The notes beneath the pieces were generated by a model, which ran no database searches, was not told the origin of the DNA, and saw only the letters and a list, made by a program, of their open reading frames with translations. A DNA stretch of 64,000 nt from Tigriopus japonicus (Eukaryota; Arthropoda; Copepoda; Harpacticoida; Harpacticidae), in the NCBI GenBank assembly GCA_010645155.1, contig JAAGOF010000064.1, positions 1,334,538 to 1,398,537 of the forward strand, given 5' to 3'. Below, one piece after another: positions 25,020 to 37,008 of the stretch (position 1 is the stretch's first letter; each line of letters opens with the position of its first letter). A program made the translations under genes and the position numbers.

Positions 25020-28000
25020 ATGATAAATGGCAATCAACATTTCATCCTTCTTCTTCTTCTTCCCGTCTTCGCGCACGGTTTTGATTTTGGTAAGGAAGTT
25101 GCTTATCATTGGGTGCTTTGGGGTATCGAAATCAACTCCCCAATTATACATAGGAGAATGTGGACAAAACATCATATTGAAAAATCTGACCAAAATCCAG
25201 CATATTGCCGTGGCCAATAATGCATCTGAGTCAGCACGAGGCACTTGGCCTTGGATGGTTTCAGCTGGTTTTCAAGATCGATCTCAATGGATTCACGCAT
25301 GTGGAGGATCGCTTATCTCGAATCGACACGTTTTAACAGCGGCTCATTGCACCGGATACCGAGGGTAAACCACTTGTATAGTGTTAAATCGTCGGTTTAG
25401 GACAATAATTACTTTGCTTTAATAGGTTGAGATTGAGATTCGGTGACCAAAATCATTTCTCAACGGCGGATGATGATCATGTTGTCATCCGTGATATGGT
25501 TACTTACGTTCATCCCAAGTTTGGGGAATCCGGAATTGAAACGGTCTATTATGATGTGGCCATTTGGGAGTTGGAGTCCCCAGTCGAGTTCAATGACTTT
25601 ATTCAACCCATTTGTCTACCAAGACTTTCTAATGACGACATTGACTCTCACAAGGATGAATTGGTAGATATCATAGGTAAGCGGAGAAAGAAAAAAACGG
25701 GCCTTCGAGAACGCATTACAAGTTTCTTTGCCCAGGGTGGGGAAGGAAGTTTCGAGGAGCAACCCTGGATGGAGTACTTCGACACGCCCCGTTAAAAATC
25801 TTCGGACAAGAGTAAGTGTCTCAGGAGTGTTATTTACCATTATGACGACAAATCATGCATTCGTTGTGTTCAAAAAGATGGTGCAACATCACTCACGCGA
25901 GAGCTTACGAAACCAATGATGTGATCAAGGAACGATGGCCTCAACTGTTTCCCAGTTGTGTCATGTGCGCAGGTAAGAAAAAAAGCAACCAATAACTAGT
26001 TGGAACATTCTTGAGAAAAATATTATCTTGTTCAGGTCATGCCAATGGAGGTTATGGCTCATGCAAGGGAGATTCGGGTAGTCCTTTGGTTAAATTCGAA
26101 TATGGAGATCCGTACCCGCGCTATGTGCAACTTGGTGTTATCGTTGGAGGTGTTGGAGCTTGTGGAAATCGGGATTATCCCTCCACTTATACTCGAATCG
26201 AGGACTTTGAAGTTATGAACTTTATCAACGCTGTCCTCAAACGATCCAACCCTTTCGGTCGCAGCCTTTTGAGAAGTACGAACTCTTCTGTTCCGGTCTT
26301 TTCCAATGCTCAAACTGCAGACGAAATACAAGAAATCTTGCGAAGTCGCTTCTCTCAAGAACTTGGCGAGGTGTTTGCTTCAGTTCTGATCAAACAGGCT
26401 TCGGAGAGACTCATTGAGTTGGACGAAGATTTGGATTTCTCATTTGATGTGTCTGGAACCACTTTGGTCCATGAGGCGGTTCGTTATAACTCCATGGACA
26501 CGTTTAAAAACCTTATTTGGAACGGGGCCGATTTGGATAACCAAAATGATTTCGATCAGACTCCTTTACATCTAGCCGCAGAGTTAGGAAGAAAGGAAAT
26601 GATTGAACTGGCATTACAATATTACGCAGATACTGATCTCGAAGACAGCCTGGGTCGCAATGCTTTGCATATTGCGGCCAAATTTGGACATTTGAGTGTG
26701 GTTGAGGTATGTTTTACTCTGCATAAGTCTTTGCAATCGAGTTCTGAGGTACCTAACATTTTCCAGACCTTGTTAAATCATGGAATGGATATCGACAGTT
26801 TAGACGAGCAACTACGGACTCCATTACATTTGGCGTTGGCCAACGAGAAGAATCGCAATGCTAACAACGCCACAGCTCTCTTCTTGATCAGGAGCAATGC
26901 CAATGTCACCTTGGCTGACCGAGACGGACTTCAAGCCATTCACATAGCTGCCAAAACTGCTCAGACCAACGTTTTGGAACAAATCCTTTGGAAAGCCGCA
27001 GCTCAAAGTTCCCGTACTAAGAACGGGCAAACTCCGCTGATTTTGGCTTGTAGTGAGCCCAATGTGGAGGCTATTCAATATTTGGTCCAGGCTGCCGGAG
27101 TGGATATCATGGAGAGAGATGACGAAAATAAGACAGGATTGCATTACACCGCTCAGAGGAATCATTTTTTCCCAAGTAAAGTTCTCTTGAAGGAAGGGAT
27201 AGATATCAATGCCAGGGACATGAGACTGGCAACCCCTCTCCATTATTCAAGTCAGCATGGATATGCTCGTTTAAACAAGGTGAGCACTTAGAACATGCGG
27301 CCAATTTAATGGAAAAATGACTGGAAAGCTATTTCGATCTGGGTTTTTAGCTGTTATTGAGCAATGAAGCGGATGTAAATGCCCAGGACGAAATGGGTAT
27401 GACTCCGCTGATCAAAGCCTTAAGTGACGATATCATCGACGAAGACCACGAAATCACTGCCCATGGTCTAATATACGCCTTGGCTGATCTTGGGGTACAG
27501 GATAACAAGGGATTGACAGCCCGAGATTATGCTGTACAAGGGCGTTATGATGCCATTGTTCAACTTATTGACGACATATTGGAGGTAAGAGAAACAAGGT
27601 CCGATCAGTACGATTTGATCAATATATAACACTACGTAAAACTTTTTAACAGGGACGAATAAAACTTGACACTCCCGAGATGGAAGAGGTTGTGGTAAAA
27701 CGGAAAAAGAACGGGATTATAACAAAAATTGAAGAAGAGACTGTGGATCCAGTTCAGGAATGGCTCGACACGAATGGTCCGAAGCGATTGGTTGAAGATG
27801 TGTCAGAGTTCTTCAGGAAGCCTGCAAAGCAACTGGTGGACCATTTTGAGGATGATGAATTACAGGACAAGGTGAAAGAAGAGGTGAACAGGCCCTTCAA
27901 GCAACTGGAAGATGCCCTCGAGAAAGACAAGGTAGAGGCCGAATTGGAACGTTTCAAAGACCGCGTTTCTTCGAGCACGAACATTAAGAAGGTCCAAAAC

Positions 28001-28045
28001 TCTGTGGAAAAACATGCAAAGCGTGTGCTCAAGCTTTTTGGATGA
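25020..28045 (+). CDS. Secreted trypsin-fold serine protease fused to ankyrin repeats
   Basis: Nine exons: 25020-25089, 25154-25364, 25426-25676, 25736-25811, 25878-25972, 26036-26706, 26767-27279, 27351-27584 and 27653-28045. All phases agree, giving 837 residues. Residues 1 to about 22 are a signal peptide ([20 protein letters not shown]), then ECGQN as in other S1 proteases. The catalytic residues are His88 (LTAAHC), Asp137 (YYDVAIWEL) and Ser248 ([10 protein letters not shown]). The residue six before the Ser is Gly, not Asp, so trypsin-like Arg/Lys specificity is unlikely. The protease fold ends near residue 300 ([17 protein letters not shown]). From about 350 to 705 run roughly eight ankyrin repeats (e.g. 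[20 protein letters not shown]). The tail (about 715-837) is charged and helical. The protease end and the first ankyrin repeats share one uninterrupted exon (26036-26706), so this is a real fusion and not a mis-joined pair. No membrane segment follows the signal peptide, so the ankyrin part is predicted to be extracellular. Confidence 0.88.
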
Positions 28046-28185
28046 GAATGTACAGGAAAGTTATACGATAACAAGGTTTTTCTACAATGATTATTTCATT
28101 TTTATTAGTACTCACTGGAATTTAATCCTCACTGAGTCTTTTAAAAAACTGTTGAGGGTCCCTTGCAAAACAAATAGATACTCAA

Positions 28186-28191
28186 AATAAA
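28186..28191 (+). terminator. Candidate poly(A) signal of the protease-ankyrin gene
   Basis: AATAAA, about 140 bases after the stop codon at 28045, in an A-rich context. Confidence 0.5.
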
Positions 28192-28390
28192 AAAAGGGTC
28201 ACGCAATATTAAATAAATGTAAATCGAAGGAAGCATCTTCTGACATATTCATGCCAAGTCTAAGCAAAATTGATGGACTCGTTAAAGAACTATGATTCCT
28301 TATCCAGTGGTGGTTTTCTCACCCAAATCACGCACGCTCAATTCTCAAAACAACCTTCTTTACTTTGACTGCATAGGCCTAATGTAAAAA

Positions 28391-29174
28391 GACCTGTTCA
28401 AGATAAGATTCAAAAATGTATCTAGACAAAGTTACCTCAAGATACTTTCCTGAAAAAGTATCTAGATAAAGATAGTTCAAGATAACTGCCCGAAAAAACT
28501 ATCTAGATAAGATACTTCAAGATACTTTTTACAAAACGTATCTATATAAGATACTTCTAGATACTTTTCTTCATAATGCATAATGTCAAATTATTTGTGC
28601 ATTATGCACTTTGAAAGTGGATGCATTATACATGTTGAGACTTAAGAGTGGACGCATTATGCATATTGAATTCTTATTCTTTATGTATACTACACACAAC
28701 ACAACCAACATTTCCAAACTTAGCAGTGCATAAAGCATACTTCATAGTGCATGCAGCAAACTATAAACAAGCACAATACATTCTTTTTTTAAATGGGCTT
28801 AATGTATCCACTCTCAGCATGCATAATGCACCCTTCCCTTGGGCATTTGGGAAAATGCATAATGCATACTGAACAATGCATAATGGATGCTTTAACACAA
28901 AAAATTGAGAGAACACATTATCTAGAAAAATATAGTTTAAGATAGTTTTCCAAAAAAAGTATCTAGATGAAGATATTTCAAGATAGTTTGCCGAAAAAAT
29001 ATCCAGAGAAAGATACTTCAATATATTTTCCCGAAAAAAGTATCTAGATAAAGATACTTTAAGATACTTTCCCGAAAAAAGTATCTAGATAAAGATAAAA
29101 GATAAACTATCTTTTATCTTTTATCTTTATCTTTTATCTTTATCTTTTATCTAGATAAGATAATTGAACAGGTC
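28391..29174. mobile_element. Repeat-filled element with inverted ends
   Basis: The region begins GACCTGTTCAA and ends TTGAACAGGTC, an exact 11-bp inverted pair. Both sides inside are built from imperfect units of about 40 bp with the core AGTATCTAGATAAAGATACT (28410-28565 and 28920-29150). The centre (28575-28890) is dominated by GCATAATGCATAATG-like palindromic words. No coding frame is visible. It looks like a non-autonomous element that has expanded a minisatellite inside itself; the class cannot be told. Confidence 0.6.
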
Positions 29175-29610
29175 TGAATACTTATGAAATTATTGCGTTG
29201 GGCAAACACACACACACCCCTCCCCCTATTTTAACCTCAAAGCATGTTTGACAAATTGTTTTGTCACAAAGTGGTGTTAAAGTTTAAGGGACGTGAATTG
29301 CCGAAAATCCTGTATGTAGTATGTGATTGAGATATTTTGCTACGTTTGAGTCAGTTGAGGTACAGAACAATATCAATGGAGGAATTTCTGTGACCCTCCG
29401 AATTTAAAAAAAAATTCTGATTGATTGTGAACGCTTGTGTCTTTGAAAAAGGGAGAGCAATTTGCGTAGCTAAGAAATCCGAGGGGTGAAATATGACCGG
29501 AAAAGACGCCAGAATCCCCGTGAAATCTGACGATCAAAGGTAAAATGTGCTTTTCTCTTGATTCGGATTTTGGAATGTGTAACTGAGAAGGGATATACCG
29601 CCAAAGCACA

Positions 29611-30169
29611 GCGTTTAATTAAGCTGGGTAAGTCAATTTTAAGTTCCAAAGACATTTGAGACCAGTTTTGGAGTGAGAAACTAATCCTGCATATGAAATC
29701 GAGGTCAGTGAATTAGGTCACGGGCCAAAAATTGATATAATGTCACTTAAAACTTGCTTAAAAACAAATTCATGAAAATTTTCTTCTGGATAATTGTTAG
29801 GCACACTTAGTTCGGTGATGATTCAAAATATTGGTGTAATCTATTTAGCCGTTCAATTTTCAATGGCTATTTTCGAACACAATTCTCGAAGGACACAATC
29901 GGACTTTTCTTCACCTAAATTCGAAGAAGGGCTCAATAGAATAAGTCAATATTTCGGGTTCAGGCAACAATGAGACCATTTTAGGAATAGGTCATATGAA
30001 AAATTAAAAAAAATGTTTTTAAGCAAGTTTTAACTGACATTATAACAGTTTTTGGCTCGTGACCTAATTAACCGACCTCGATTTCATATGCGGGATTGTC
30101 TTCTCACTCCAAAACTGGTCTCAAATGTCTTTGGAACTTAAAAATGACTTCGCCAGCTCAATCAAACGC
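29611..30169. mobile_element. Foldback element with arms of about 155 bp
   Basis: The left arm (29611-29770, beginning GCGTTTAATTAAGCTGGG) reappears inverted at about 30005-30169, including GACCAGTTTTGGAGTGAGAA / TTCTCACTCCAAAACTGGTC and GAAATCGAGGTC / GACCTCGATTTC. The arms are highly similar and flank a spacer of about 235 bp. It has no protein capacity and no clear target duplication. Confidence 0.7.
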
Positions 30170-30422
30170 CGTGAAAACGTATCATATAGTTTGTAAAGCA
30201 CCCAGACGTTGGAGAAAAGGAGTGTTTCGTGTTAAGAAATATATTGTTTAACAACGGTTACAACAGCATTGGTACAATGAATATTGGTTGAGTATTCTTA
30301 TTTAAGAATGTAATGATCAACAGCACCAAGCAAAGAAGTTGAGAGGAGAATGCCCAATCAGTCGTCAATTTTGAAATTCATGTGATTGTTGTGAGATTCA
30401 ATCGTATTCACAATACTCCTTC

Positions 30423-33400
30423 TCATCCATTGAGCAGTCTCACATTACTGTATGCATTGGTCTTGCTGAGATTTGAGTATTGTTCCCCGTCATAAAGATC
30501 GATCACTGAAATAAACATTCGTTTTAGTGTACGAACGAGGAAGTTAGTTTTCTTATTCTAATCCAAATTGTACCTTCAACATCCGCGGAAAATCCGGTGG
30601 GCAATTCCTTCCCTAGAGAGCCGTCATCGAAAACGCTGATCCTCACTTCGTTCTTGGCAAATATCACATGAGGTCGACTTCCTCCCTAAAATTGACAGTG
30701 GCATTATTGTAAATCGGTCCTTTTAACTAACTTAACTGAAGTTGAGTTTCAAAACTATCAATTACTTTATTTGGCAAAATGAAGCGCCAGTTCTACAAGT
30801 ATTGTGCCAATCCAAGACAAATTTCAAAGCTACATCATTGAACTTCAAATGATGTCGTTGTTACAATTCTATTGTACTTATTGACATTTTAGTACCGGCC
30901 AATGAGATTGTTTGTTGGAGTTATCCCTGACTAATCTCTCACCTGGGTTACTCGATTGCCACACCATCGGGCTTCAAAACCATTGTTTTCCCTTTCCACC
31001 TCAATATAAGCTCCTTGACAATCCACCGTGAAGGGTGCACTCAAGTTGTGGAACGTGACCAATAAATAGAGACCTTGCTCAGTCTGAAAAGAAAATCAAA
31101 ATTGATTGGATGGTCAAAGAAAAACCTCTAAATGTTGCTTAAAGCTCGTGTAGACTCACCTTTATGCTCCAATTGCAATTAATGGGCTCTGACGAGTTTG
31201 AGGAACTGGTTTCATCTTCCAAGGGAGATGCCTCATCTAATTGCCGTTTTGACCTTTGATCTCGATTGGCGGGATCTAATATCCCCCTTTGAATGGGTAG
31301 AGGCTGTGCATTGATGAACCGATAAAAGCTCTCTTCTCCGCGTCGAATGGAACCAATGGCATCGTAGCCGTTATTGTCTTCAATGGGGGGAGGTCTCGAA
31401 TCTCGTCGATAGTTGTTCTCGCTTTCGCCCAAAAGATCGGGAAGAGGGATAGAAACAGGATCTCGATTTCTTTGGTTGTCTACTAGAGACAGATAAGGAG
31501 CTGATGAAGGCCCAATCTGGGGGTTTGAAGATGATTTGGTCTTCTTTTGCGATGTTGAGCCTCCTCGGAGATAATTTCCAGGGTAGAAGATCTCTTGAGA
31601 ATTCGGCACGTCTCCAACAGGAGCAGAAATGGGAAGAGGCCCTGCCAACTCTTCCTTGTTTCTTGGACCCTGGATTTGAGGAGGTTTTTGGATCTTCAAA
31701 GCTGGCGAATTAAATGGTGAAAATGTGCTAACAGACTCCTTGGGTATCGGGACGGGAAATAGCATTTGTTGCTCGCCAATTTCACCATCCTTGCGAAGAT
31801 CTGGTGCTTGTAATTGTACGAAAGGATCAGTCTTGCTGTATTGGTTGTCCACTTTTTCGTTCAGCTCCTCTCGTCTTGTATTGTGGACGTTGATTGGAAG
31901 CAAAACAGATTTGGACGTGGTTGAATCTGGAGGCGTAAAATCCATTTCAGTTACCAGAGGTTCCACAGTGGGCCTAGGTGTAATGTAGCTGGAAACAAGT
32001 CGATAAATTCCATTGAGCAAGTTTGAGACCGGGAACCCATCGTCTGTGGTTGTGGGTGGTAATGGTGCTTCCTCAGTAACAATGATGGGCAATGGCTTGA
32101 CCGTGGTTCGCTTGTGATTCAATTGAGGAGCTTGAGGAGGGGGTCTGGGCTTAGACGACAAAATGCCATCCAAAATAGTCGTAAGAAGGGAACCAGGGTC
32201 ACTCGTGTTTATTTTGGGGTGGTAAGGGCTTAAATCCTGCAGACCTTGGGCATCGACAATGGCGTCCTCATCCTCCTTTCTCGTCATTCGTTCCAAGTCC
32301 TCGCTGGGTTTATTCAGAACTAAGTCCAATCGTTGTGCTGTGCCCAATTTACTTTGGGATAAGCTGGTCTTTGTGTCTTCCGAAAACCCAGATTGGTAAT
32401 CCTCGGGATCATCGTAGTATTGAATATTTTCGAGGTCGAGCGGACCATCGACTTTCGTCGACTGATCAATGTCGAGGACAGAGCCATTGGAACTTTTCGC
32501 GACAAAGGGAATACCAGTGGTTGTTTCGGTAAACTCAAATGGAATTGGGTCCACCTCGATTGGAGCAAAAATTGGAATATCATTGGATGATCCTGTTGTA
32601 GTGTCTGCATATTCGATTTTTTGCTCTTCTTGCTCAATGGCAGCAAAATTCAGTGGGGGATCCTCACGATCCTGTTGCGGTTGGATATCTAACGGCGAGC
32701 CAGTAGTGGTTTGACTGAATTCGAATGGTTCCTCAATATCTTCTGATTCAACTGCGGCAAAAATAGGCGTTGGTTGTTCTTCTTTGGCCTCTTGAGGGTC
32801 ATCTAAAGGCGACCCAGTAGTGGTATCTTTGAATTCAATAACCTCTAATTCAATTGGAGCGAAGAAGGGTGCATCCAATGGGGAACCAGTGGTCGTTTCT
32901 TGGAATATTACGGTCTTTTGGGACACGATTTGCGGCTGAGCTTCAGCAGGCAAGTTGGCCCCCAATTCCGAAGCAAGGGTTAGGTTTTGGGTGATGACAT
33001 CAGGCACGGGGACGGTTAAAACTGACGGGGAAAGGCTGTTCTCATTGTCAGGAACAATAAAAACCATTGTTTTCTCTATATCCTCACTCTCGTCGTCATA
33101 GAGAATGTCATCTGATATGTCACGGGTTATCGAAATTGGTTCGGTGCTCTCCTCTAACAATACAATTTCAGGAGAACTCGTGATGGGGCTCGCATTGTCA
33201 GCCACCTTTTCTCCATTTTGCAACAATATTTCGACTTCCTGGGTTTTGTTGCGCGTTGTTTCTTGGATTTCAATGGTGAAATTCGTTTCAGATTGGACAC
33301 TTGCTACGTTTTCTCCTGAACCGAAGGCTTCCTCTTGAATCTTGCTTATAATATTTGCTAAAACCGCGCCTAGTCCTTCTTCTGTGATCTGAAATTCTTC

Positions 33401-36234
33401 TGGATTGTTGGTGTTGAACGCGTTTTCGTCAGGAATTTTCACAACTTGCAATTCAGGAGCTTCTTCCAGGTTTTCAAGGTTATTCCCCGTGTCAGATGTT
33501 CCCAATGTCGTGGTTTCGACCCCTTCGACTTCAGTGGTTGACGCATCTTCTGGTGTGGTAGAAAGCTCTGTGGCCAATTTTTGGTCTTTCATTGTTCCAA
33601 AAATAGCCTCAGTCGCCACTTCTTCTGCAACAACATGATCAATTTCCTCGGTTTCTTCGGGATCATCGAATTGAATCTCACTGTCAGTGTAGTCATGATC
33701 ATCATCCACCAAAATAGCAACATTTTCAGTGGTTTCTGGAACGTTTTCTGTTGGCGTAGTTACATGCTCTTCTGTAGTGTTTTCGGGCACAATTTGTGTT
33801 GGAACGGCTGTAGTTTCCATCTGAGAATTGCTAGTTTCTGTTGATTCTACAGCAATGACATCTTGGTCAGCACTTTGAGAATGGGCTTTCGTGGTTTCTT
33901 CGAAAAGCGTGGTTGATGATTCACCATTGGTTGTAAACGTGGGTTCATCTGTACTCGATAATACAAGTGGAGAGCCCTGTTCTTCATCAGAGGGCTTTTC
34001 CGTAATTGTACTTTCATTGGTTTGGGACTCCTCGGAGGTTGAGGAGGCTGGGGTGTTGGTTGTGACAATGGACAAGCCTGCATCTTGTGTAGTGGTTTCT
34101 GGCTCATCGATGTTGTCATTCGAATCGTCATCCAAAATTACGTCTTCAAACGAAGCCGTTGGTGCCTCACTAGCCTCTAAGTTGGTCTCGGATGGAAATT
34201 CGGTGTTGACATTCTCCGATTCTTCTAGGTCTGTCTCGTTGTCGATGACACTTTCGGTAGACAATTCCTCTACAGTTCCTTCATTTGCAACTTCGTCCGA
34301 TGTCAGTTCCTCAGCCGTATCTGGTTGACCGGTTGTAACAACAGCTTCGGTTGTGCTCTCAATCTCGCTATTGGTTGTAGTCTCTGTGTAATTTTCGTTC
34401 TCCACATCGTCATCTAAGATGATGTCCACAATTTCCTCAACTTGTTCTTCAACCTCGCCAAATTGGTCTTCTTCATGAACTTCAATAGTCGTTGAGCTTT
34501 CTTCTGAAGTAGTTGGTTGAACAGTGGTCGTGTCAACATTGATGGTTTCTTCATCGTTTGAAGTATCTGACACATCTACCTGGGGAATTAAAATAGAATG
34601 AGTGGTGGACTCAATTCCATTTGAGGTTGTGGTTTCAGATTGAGCCTCTGAATAGTAATCTGTATCATCATCCAAAATAATATCCTCAAATTCCTCAGCC
34701 GGAGCATCGGTTCCATTTGGTGATTCTTGTTGATTGACCTCAATTACAGCGTCGTTGTCAACAATCAAGGTCGCTGTTTGAGTGGTTGTCAAGTCTCCGA
34801 TGGTTGTAGTTTCGAGAGCTTCTTCTTCGTTTTTAATATCATCAATAGTCAAGGTTGGCGATTCTTTGTCTTGAGATTGATCGGGTGAGGCTGCTTCCGT
34901 TGTTGTTGGTTCAATCTCGGATTGGCTTGTCGTTGTGGTCTCGTCTATGATTAGATTTGCATCAATCTTTTCTTCCTTGGCACCCTCTACGGAATCGTCC
35001 TCCATTACTGTTTCGTTGACTTCATTGCCCGGGGCTTCAGTCTCACTCGCTTGCTCCACAGAGATAGATGGAGTGGCAATTTCAGTTTCTTCTGAGATCG
35101 TCGTGTCAATGGAGGTTGATACGGTTTGCTCTGTCTCTTCTTCTTCATCTGTGTCGTCGTCTAAAATGAGGTCATCGATTTCCTCGCTTGGGACCTCGGT
35201 CTCCCCTAAACAGTCACCGGAAATTGAGGCCTCAGTTTCGCTGTCGCTTAAGGTTGTAGTTTCAAAAGAAGTGGACTCGTTTGGTTCTTGAGTTGTGATT
35301 GCTCCTGTGGTAGTTTCGACTGCTTCTGTTCCAAGAGAGGTTTCTGCATTGGCCAGTGTTGAGGTCGGCATAGATGAATGCGAGGCTGTTTCGTTATCTG
35401 GCGTTGAGGTGTCTACCTCCGTTTCTGTATCGTCATGAAGAATCTCGTCTTGGAGTTCTGCAATTTCCATTGATAGGTCATCTTCAACTTCCAATTCACC
35501 AACAACCTCAAGTTTATTGGTGGTATCCTCTACAGCTTGAGTAGATTCTTCTTCAAGTTCTTCGGTTGTGGTTTCCTCATTTCTTATTTCAGTGGTTGTG
35601 GCCAGTATGGTAGTTGTTTCTATTGGCTCCATTGTTGTGGTGAGATCCTCCATTTTAATGGTGGAAGCTATGAGCACTTGGACCACTTCGCCCTCAAGAT
35701 CTGGAGGTTGCGTAACTACTGCTGATGGTTGGAGGATGGAAATTTTTTCTGTGGTCACATTAGGTTCATTAAAGGCCTGAATGACGGTGTCTTCGGTGGT
35801 TATGATGGGGCTATCAGTAGTCGTTTCGGTAATTTCCATTGTGGTGCTTTCAAATGGGAAAGTGGTGGTCTCCAGACTTTCTTCTGTGTTGAGCGTCGTC
35901 AACGAATCGAAAGTAGTTGTAACAGGAGTGCCTTGTTCTGTTGTCGATTCCTCTTGTGGAGGAGCTTCCGTGGACGAAACTTCTGGTTGCCCAATAAACT
36001 CTGGATATGACTCGGTGTCATTAGATGACGTTGATGGTATGGGTAGGCCTCCATTGACGGCTTCCAGAAAGCTATCCACTCCATTGTTGGGCTCAGTTGA
36101 CCCTTCGAGTGGAAGTGTGGTGGTGATATTTTCATAGTTTTGATCCGTCCAAAATATCAGTTGTTTTCTCTCGCCTTTCTTCAAAAAAATTTCGGTTGGC
36201 ACCAAGCCACATCGGTTTTGTTGTGAGGCCACCT
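30423..36234 (-). CDS. Giant Thr/Glu-rich secreted protein with furin site and C-terminal CUB-like domain (5' end missing)
   Basis: Minus-strand exons: 36234-31160 (5,075 nt, preceded by TTTGCAG), 31083-30943, 30685-30574 and 30505-30423 (stop TGA). Phases agree throughout. The giant exon begins in phase 1 (AG|GTG), so at least one upstream exon with the start codon is missing; I could not find it. The exon encodes about 1,690 residues dominated by Thr, Glu, Ser and Asp (ETTT, TTTE, EEST), as in mucin-like extracellular or cuticle/matrix proteins. Acidic motifs of the form DIILDDDTD recur at about residues 350-850 of this exon, and TTTGSPLD units recur at about 1108-1240. RSKR (residues 1660-1663) is a furin-type site. 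The last part reads NCNWSIK, then TFHNLSAPFTVDCQGAYIEV, RWCGNR and TGFSADVEG, which is the Cys and aromatic pattern of a CUB domain; the usual first Cys is not evident. Function unknown; a secreted or matrix role is inferred. Confidence 0.8.
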
Positions 36235-37008
36235 CTGCAAAAGGAAAAAAAAAACAAATCTGGTCCGTTTAGTAAACCTGCACGTGGAGCTCTTTATGTT
36301 AATCAGTTCTATCTCTGTTGATGACAGAACATTTATCAAAGGCAAATTTCACCGCTACCACTTTTTGTAGATCCCCTCCTGTGTGTGTGTTTGGTCGAAC
36401 AGATCAAATCCTGTTTTCTCAAAAGGACCTTGCTTGGAATTCAGGTGAAAAGTTGACTGACCTCTTCATGATGTGCTCGGGGCAAGTTTTGCTGCCTTCT
36501 CGAGCACAAAAATCAGATCTACATACGTACGTACGTATCACCGCTCGTCTCATACGGATTATCAAACTCTCCAACGAACAATTGCTTTTAGAGCTTCGCT
36601 TGAGGCCATTGTCTGTTTCCCTTGATTTCAAACTTGCTTGAAAGATATTCCATTTTGAATATTAGCAAAACATGAATGGCTATTCTTTGTCGAGGCCCCC
36701 TTAATATATCTTGACGATGTATGTGATGTCACACAAGAACAGTAGAGTTCACTTGTTCTTGCACCTCAAATTCCTTACATGATTATTCCTTGATTGCTTG
36801 CCACAAAAACCAACAATAGCCAGGACAAGAGCTCCGACCAAGGGAATGCCTGAGTTGAACGAATAGGGACGATTACAGCTAAAGATGGGGCCTAACTTGG
36901 CATCTCAGTTCAATTTATTATCCTCTCACACCTTCGAACGTACGCACACCAGGATAATATATGTTCATTTAGCCTTTGTTACATAACTTTGGTTAAAACC
37001 CATTTGTG

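Noticed and set aside
25027..25368. [15 protein letters not shown]... as the N-terminus of the protease
   Set aside because: It reads through a 64-bp intron. Splicing 25089 to 25154 gives a proper signal peptide followed by ECGQN in correct phase.
25677..25795. Continuation of the protease frame as [17 protein letters not shown]...
   Set aside because: This is intron read-through. The spliced version ([17 protein letters not shown]) matches the protease family.
28391..29174. CRISPR-like array
   Set aside because: Repeat units are imperfect, contain palindromes and lack regular unique spacers; the genome is clearly eukaryotic.
31504..36137. Many plus-strand frames of 60-145 codons
   Set aside because: They are antisense shadows of the giant minus-strand exon, whose Thr/Glu codons read as Ser/Val on the other strand.
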